Shown piece after piece: positions 58,118 through 64,000 of a DNA stretch of 64,000 bases (positions are counted from its first letter, which is position 1; each line of letters starts with the position of its first letter). The translations under genes and the position numbers were made by a program. Origin of the DNA: Armillaria gallica (lineage: Eukaryota > Basidiomycota > Agaricomycetes > Agaricales > Physalacriaceae); the NCBI GenBank assembly GCA_037576215.1, contig JBANDB010000013.1:310001-374000 (forward strand), in the 5' to 3' direction. Below the pieces are notes generated by a model. It made no database searches. It was not told where the DNA came from and worked only from the letters and a program-made list of their open reading frames with translations.

Positions 58118-61100
58118 ATGTCTTCCAGCACTGACCTTCCTGCTGACCTCACTGCACTCATTGCCAAAGCTAATGATGCCATGCAATTCTGTGACCAGCT
58201 GTACAAACTGGGTGTTGATGAGGCCAAGCTCCAAAGTTATTTGCTCTAGGTGTAAGTACATAATTTTTCTTTGTGATCTGGAACTGACTAATTCTTGATA
58301 GGTTGAGATAACTCATCTTCCTGGCTGTGTCTTTGGCAACAAGGTGCTCAAGGACTTGCTTTTTCAACTAAAGCAAGTTTTTGAATGTTTCTTTAAGTTG
58401 CAGCCCAGCATAAAGATCTTCACAATTGCCAGGTATTTGACGAGTACCCGCAGATTAACCGGCATCCGTATCTGGCAGGTGAGCATCCACAGATGTCACA
58501 GTATCCATGACACCCAGGTGTTGTGCAGATGGCAGGTATGGCTCTGGATGTGACAGGTACCCATCACAGGTACCTGTGCAACTGGAATACTCTCTCATCC
58601 CACCACCTTGCCCTCTCATGGATCCTCCTAGTGTCCAGTAATGGCTCTCTCAGTCATTTCACCTCAGCCCTTGGTCCTAGAGCTCAACTTTTAACTCTCA
58701 CATGTCCACAGACCAAGGGGTTTCTGGCCTGTTGTTCTGGCACATCGGGTTGGTCGGTCAGTCAGGCTAACAAAGGCTTAAAATTTTTTTGGGTGCATGT
58801 CTTTATATGTCTTGCAGAGGTCTTAGCTTGTCAAAATGTAAGTGAAAGTGTAGCAAATACACCTTACTACAATGTATCCTAAATATTTGGCCTCCTGGGC
58901 TTCATAGGAGGTGTTGCTATCGACTTCCCGAGGATAGCTGGAATACTGGTAAGACCGAATACATGGAGTTACTGGATGGCTGTGTGATGACCAATGCTGT
59001 GTGTTTCACCTTATGTGGTATGTTGTTCCCATGATGGTCGGTCAGTCGCCCCATCAAGGGCTTAAAAATAAATGAGACGCGATGTACTTTCCTGAAATTT
59101 TGGAAACCCCTTGCCACAGACCATACTTCTTGCTCATAAGCTCAGATCAACATCTTGTCATGATGATTTCTCCTTCAGTTTTCTCATGGCTGGAAGCATT
59201 GGAATGCCCTGGCATATGGCTTCAAAACGACCCCCTACTCGGTAAAATCGGCCACATCGTTGTGGAGTTATGAAGAGATCATTGTTTTGACAAAGGATGG
59301 AGAGCATATTCAAGCTATCTTGGGTTTGGATGGGTGCTTCCCTACATGCCTGGTACTGTCTGAAAGCTCTATTTTGATACATTCTGACCCCCCCTTAGTG
59401 TCTCTTATCCATTACCATCTCACGGTGCTGCCCTCTTATCATTACCATCACTGTCTGATTTAGCCATCATTTTGTTTGGTCCATATCTTCGTCGCTTTTT
59501 GCCCATTTCTCTCGATTGTTGGAGCGTTTGAAAGCCCTCTTCAATGCCTTTCAGACAACTCCAGCATGTCCCCGTTCCATTTCTCCTTGCTCTGTCAGTG
59601 TCACTATAACTATAGGTCACTCTCTCCTCCTCATTCACCATGTAGGGCTAGTTACATGCATAGTGTAGTCTATTTAGTGAGAACTGGATGAGTATGATAC
59701 AGGTACTCATGCAAATACCTGCAGGTACCTGCCATGGATGCGGGTACCTATGGCATGGGTCAGATCATCCGTAGCACGGATGTTGCCATGGATGATGGGT
59801 ATGGACCTTTGGCCACAGGTACCTGTGCTCACGGATGCAGATGTATCCGGGTATGCAATCGTGAAGATCTCTAGCCCAGCATTCAGGCTTTCAGGGACTA
59901 TCACATAGTTCAAGCCTTTACAGGGCAGATCCATGTGGACCATGAACGTCACAGCACACTGGCTAACCCTGCTCTCACCGCTAAGGCTAAAGTGAATACT
60001 GCTGCTGCTCAAGCCACAGTGTCCTTTGCTGCTGACACTTCTACTGCCAAGCCTTCTTCAAGCAAAGGCAAAGGCAAAGGCATGGTATGTGAAACTATAT
60101 TTATTTCATCTAGATCTTTACTAATCATACAAATGGTATGTGTCTAGGCTCTGAAGAAAGGCAAGAAGCCTCCCAAGTCTAAGGCCATCATCAAAGACAT
60201 GTCTGATGATGAGCCTGCCATGATTGTCTTAGTCGGAATCAAGGAGGATACCATGATGGGTAATGCCGATGCTTCCTCAGCCAACCCCGACACTGATATG
60301 GTATCTATTTCTTTTCTAGCTGCCATCGTGCACACTGCTGATGAAGTAATTACTTGCATCCAGCAGATGTCCATCAACAATGAAGTCGAGATCGTGTCAA
60401 CAAGGACCCAACTGCTGGCAACATTGTCGAAGGGCACAAAGTCGCTCCCAAGTTCAAGAAGAACAAAGTGAAAGAGAATGTGGTGTGTTCTTTTACTTAA
60501 TCATTTAGAAGTCCTTGTTTCTTATCTGAACTTGTAGAAACATTAGCAACCCAAGCACATGGAGGTGATTTTCCTTCCTTATGCTCAAGTGCCTGGCATG
60601 GACTTAAATTCCAAGGACTACCAGCTCGCTGAGGCTGTCATTGCAAAGGCAGCTGCCAACGAGGCTGCTACTCAAGCTCGCAAGTGACCCAGGGTCTCTA
60701 ATGACTTTGCTTTCAATGACTTGGCTTATTCAATGGCTTGTACATATTTCTATTCTTTACAACTTCTGATCTAGATTTACTTAAACCTGTCCTGTATTCT
60801 AGCAGCCAGCTTAGTGCTCAACAACAAGAGCACCAAGGCTACTTTAGCACTTGCTGTGAAGCTTGTTGCTGAGGGAGGCTCTGTTAATCCCAGCAAGACC
60901 GTTCTTTGCTTGTGGGAGTCAGACCTTCATAACAACATTGTTGCCACTATCTATCACATCAAATACCTGATGCAGTACCGCCAGTTCATTGTTGATCACC
61001 ATAGCCAAGTTCTCAAGTCTCTTGAGAGGTGTATTGCTGCTGAGGATAATGTTTGTGAGCATTGCCCTGACCACGACGTCTCTGATTGTTTTTCAACTAC

Positions 61101-61125
61101 TGCTACAGGATATCGTACCGAGTAA
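58118..61125 (+). pseudogene. Element-borne gene 2: intron-containing protein of unknown function, split by a hAT-like insertion
   Basis: I do not know this protein. Exon 1 starts MSSSTDLPADLTALIAKAND and ends at a splice donor directly after TAG (58247-58249), where CAG is expected. The next exon, VEITHLPGCVFGNKVLKDLL..., is interrupted at 58410 by the hAT-like element and resumes after 59873 in the same frame as QAFRDYHIVQAFTGQIHVDH. Downstream are Ala/Lys-rich parts (SSSKGKGKG), SKAIIKDMSDDEPAMIVLV, DYQLAEAVIAKAAANEAATQ, and a C-terminal piece, NNIVATIYHIKYLMQYRQF, followed by a Cys/His-rich end (CEHCPDHDVSDC). More stops occur (for example 60685-60687). It converges on the integrase frame of the opposite strand and is probably part of the same element. 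Confidence 0.45.
58411..59873. mobile_element. hAT-like non-autonomous DNA transposon (1463 bp) with 8-bp target duplication
   Basis: The ends are TAAAGATCTTCACAATTGC (left) and, on the other strand, TAGAGATCTTCACGATTGC (right): 19-bp inverted repeats with two mismatches, matching the YARNG start of hAT ends. Flanks are GCCCAGCA at 58403-58410 and again at 59874-59881, a perfect 8-bp duplication. Palindromic ACAGGTACCTGT motifs repeat in both subterminal regions (about 58576 and 59816), as is usual in hAT elements. No transposase could be read inside; short frames (for example 58523-58882) are broken. It inserted into an exon of element gene 2. Confidence 0.85.
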
Positions 61126-61303
61126 ACATGGCAATACCAGTCCAGATCCAGTAAACTAACTTCCAGTTATTCATTACTCTATCCAGTATTCTTCATCATT
61201 AATCTCTATCACGTCTCAGGTCTTATACCAACTGCTTAGTATTTAAACTAGCATACACAGTTGTTACAGTATCATTGTGCAATCCAAGGGAGTTATAGTC
61301 TTT

Positions 61304-62680
61304 TTATGATTGTTTTGAACTTTTAAGTCTACTTGCAAGTGGTATTTCCTCTTCTGGATCACTTTCTTTATTGTAGTCTTGAAACTCAGCATATTCATCA
61401 TTATCTGACTCAGAATCTGAAGCCTTGCCATCATTTAATGACAACTTAACTCAGTCAATTCCGTATAACTCCTTGCATTGCCTTAGCTCATAATATTCAT
61501 ATTTATTTTCTTTTGACTCGTCCTTGTTAACCAGTTTCTTCAGTGTCTCAGGGCTAATGTCTATCAAGTTGTGTATATTTTAGGAAGCTTGACTCTGTAT
61601 CTTGCATTGTAGGGGATCACTCTAAACTGAGCGATCTTTCCTCCAACTAATGATCTGTCCATTTCTGCAAGAAGATAAGAGCCACCTTTTGTCCTTCAAA
61701 TTATAATCATAGGACCTAGATATCTAGTGTCCAATTTCTTATTCAAACTGGCTTCTACATGGGTATTTCTCATTAGAACTAGACAACCAGGTTTAAAGTT
61801 GTAGTCGACTATGGTAGCTTTGTGATCTTGCTGATAGCAAAGTATATTTTCTAGTTTGGTTTGACTGACTGACTCACACATGTCTTGTACATGCTAGATA
61901 TGTTTCACTAGAGCTTGCACTCTTAGTCCTATGAGTTCCTCAGTCTTTAGAACCCCACTAGGTGGTTTTACCAGCCATGTAGCTTCTACTATATCTAAAG
62001 GTAAAGTTGGATGTGCTCCTAGAGCCATGAAGTAAGGTGAACAACCTGTATCTCTTCTAGTAGTGATGCAATCTGCCCATAGTACATGCAGGAAGAAGTA
62101 GAACCATCTCTTTATTTCCATCCATAGCTTTGTACAATGCTTGACGAATATCCCAATGTGGTCTCTCAATTTTGCCATTAGCTTGTGAGTTGTAAGGCAA
62201 GATTCTGATTCCAGTAATCCTATATTTATCTTCAAGCCACTGTAGAACAGCGACCCAAGGTCCTCCATTATCCATGACGATTTCATCAGGACATCCTCAT
62301 TGACATATGATGTCTTCAAAGAACCACACTGTGATTGTCTTTGCATTTTCTTGAGGTAGTGGTCTACCTTCAGGCCATGATGAAAGAGAATCTCAGACAT
62401 GAACAATATACCTGCACTGGTTCAAAGGTATAGGCATTACCATAGTATCACAATGAATTTTCTGAAATAGAGACAGTGTTTTGATGCAAGTTGGAGGGAC
62501 TCTCAGCATGGTTTTCTGACATACTTGGCACATATGGCAAGTCTTGACATACCAGCTCGCATCTTGGTCTAACTTGGGCCACCAAAATCTTTGTTCTAGT
62601 AGTGACTTCATTGCAAAGAACCCTCTATAACCAAGTGAGTTGTGACCAGCTTTCATCACATACATGCAGTGATGAGCCTA
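61304..62680 (-). mobile_element. Ty3/gypsy-like LTR retrotransposon integrase end of pol, decayed
   Basis: Starting near 62680 the minus strand encodes the zinc-binding N-terminus (GHNSLGYRGFF, then CHMCQVC; the second His of the usual HxxxH is Tyr). RFWWPK follows, and then the catalytic core with IHCDTMVMP, IVMDNGGPW and NSQANGKIERPHWD (D, D and E present). Downstream are TGCSPYFMALGAHPTLPLDI, FKPGCLVLMRN, the RYLGPMI element of the GPY/F module, and an acidic tail to a stop at 61304. It is broken by stops at 62393, 62297, 61894 and 61696 and by frameshifts near 62115 and 61570. Reverse transcriptase and RNase H are not present in the 1.3 kb upstream, so this is a truncated copy. Confidence 0.85.
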
Positions 62681-64000
62681 GACTTTCATGGCAACAGCAA
62701 CACCCAAAACTCCAAGAGAGCTTAGGCAATTAACGTGCTAACATGGCAATCAAGGTGTCATGTGTGCAAGTGGTTCGGTGCACCTCCATGTGGTCAATTC
62801 CTTTATAATGCAAGATACACTGCAACTTTCCAGTCAGCAAAGTAGTACTCTTGGTCAATGAGTACTAGTAGACATTGGCTGTAAGCCAGGAGGGATCTTG
62901 ATAAACGAGATGGGATGGAATCTGGTATGACTTGAATACCAAGAAACTGTGATAGAGACTGCAAAAATGGTCTAGAAACATGAAAATGAATCTAGAAATT
63001 GTAGCAACATGCTAGAAATCATTGCAATAGACTAGAAGACATTGAAATAGCCTAGAAATCATGGGGAAGGACTGGAAAATGTCGAAATAGCCTAGTAAAC
63101 ATGGCTTGGGGGTGTACCTAATATTGTGAGTCAAAACAATAGCAATAAATATACAGAAACTGCAAGAAACTGGGAGAAAACATGGTAACTGAGGTGCTGA
63201 GTGAGGTGCTGTGGCAACAGATGCATAGCAGCTCTGAACAATGGTGAAGACGAGGGTGATCCTATGCTGAACTGGCAATGAAAATGATGGCAATGCAGAA
63301 GATGAAAGTGATGAAACAATCCTATGTGGTGAAAGTGAAGTGATGCGGCAGCATTAAAAGACAAAAGCAAAGCTAACCAACAATATTAAGAGTAAAGCAA
63401 GTGGGAATGGATAACTTGGAGTAACTGTAGCTGACTGGTAATGCCATAGCCTCATCAACTGGGTAAGAACTAGAACTAAAAATGCAGTATCTAACTGGTT
63501 TTTATACTACAAGTATGATTTTATAAATAGAATATTCATTGGAACCTTAGTAAGGCTGTAAGTCCTTGGCTTTATAATAGCCATAGTAAACATATGGATT
63601 CTGTGGTTCTAAAGTAACAGCAACTCTTCAATGTTGCCATTTATGGATGAAAACTGTGTGGTTTAATTGAGTGATGAGCAGATCATGAGGTGCTGTTTAG
63701 CTGCAGATTTCTGAGCTGCAGTTGCCATACTGAGGTGTACACTTGTGGCAATGGTAATTCGAGGTCTGGGCACTGTAACAGCCTTAGTAAATGTGATCTG
63801 TAGTTGCCATGGCTGTAATTATCGTAGCTGGAAGGGTATTTGTGTCAATCACATCATTTCATTAAAAATGGGCACATCAACTAGGTGCTTCTGAGTGATG
63901 CAGCAACTCTATATTGGGATGATTGGTGATCAATGGTGCCTTGCTGTGATGGGGTATGGTAATTATGATGTGTGGCAAGCTGGGAAGGATAATGGAGCAT
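62681..64000. other. AT-rich decayed repeat DNA
   Basis: No readable gene. The sequence is A/G-rich on the plus strand with short reiterations. A degenerate tandem repeat of about 21 bp is listed separately. Upstream pol domains expected here for the integrase fragment could not be recognised. Confidence 0.45.
62965..63105. repeat. Degenerate 21-bp minisatellite
   Basis: About seven diverged units of roughly 20-21 bp with the core CTAGAAATCATTGAAATAG, for example near 62972, 62992, 63011, 63032, 63053 and 63074. Confidence 0.55.

Noticed and set aside
58600..59690. Possible transposase inside the hAT-like element
   Set aside because: Only short broken frames on both strands, with no hAT dimerisation or catalytic motif.

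Overview
The window looks like genomic DNA of a filamentous basidiomycete fungus, most likely an Agaricomycete. Supporting signs are many short introns (mostly 45-60 nt) with GT...CTAAC/CTRAY...AG signals, gene families typical of mushroom-forming fungi (MYND zinc-finger proteins, F-box proteins, a Crinkler-like kinase, fungal cyclopropane-fatty-acid synthases), a secreted CE15 glucuronoyl esterase of lignocellulose decay, and fungal housekeeping genes. No bacterial features, tRNA, rRNA or CRISPR were seen.

Layout. 1-3893: minus-strand 5' part of a non-LTR retrotransposon (ORF1, endonuclease, start of reverse transcriptase), damaged by one in-frame stop and one frameshift. 4360-4912: small hairpin-forming minisatellite and a triplet repeat. 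5191-50052: gene-rich host DNA: MYND protein (+), isochorismatase-like hydrolase (-, with a frameshift), F-box protein (+), NOP9 (-), Crinkler-like kinase (+), CFA synthase copy A (-), HEM25 (-), SPT4 (+), class-3 lipase (-), kinesin-3 (+), CFA synthase copy B (-), ARL2 (-), eIF5B (+), amino-acid permease (+), glucuronoyl esterase (-), second F-box protein (+), short-chain dehydrogenase (+). 50053-64000: an AT-rich, CpG-poor repeat block. It holds two 1.65-kb inverted arms, two decayed intron-containing element genes, a solo LTR with a 5-bp target duplication, a hAT-like insertion with an 8-bp target duplication, and a decayed Ty3/gypsy-like integrase.

How it works together. The host genes are mostly independent housekeeping functions: rRNA processing (NOP9), transcription elongation (SPT4), mitochondrial glycine import for haem (HEM25), vesicle transport (kinesin-3), tubulin folding (ARL2), translation initiation (eIF5B), with lipid and wall-polymer enzymes between them. 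Several are divergent pairs with very short shared promoters (NOP9/Crinkler-like kinase 45 bp, isochorismatase/F-box 145 bp, ARL2/eIF5B 168 bp, HEM25/SPT4 246 bp between start codons). The two CFA genes, 16.3 kb apart, share a 470-bp block with no differences, which suggests recent gene conversion.

The least explained part is the inverted-repeat block, with its two intron-bearing, element-associated genes. All structures were read by eye; splice sites are inferred from GT/AG signals, frame and family conservation, not from transcripts.
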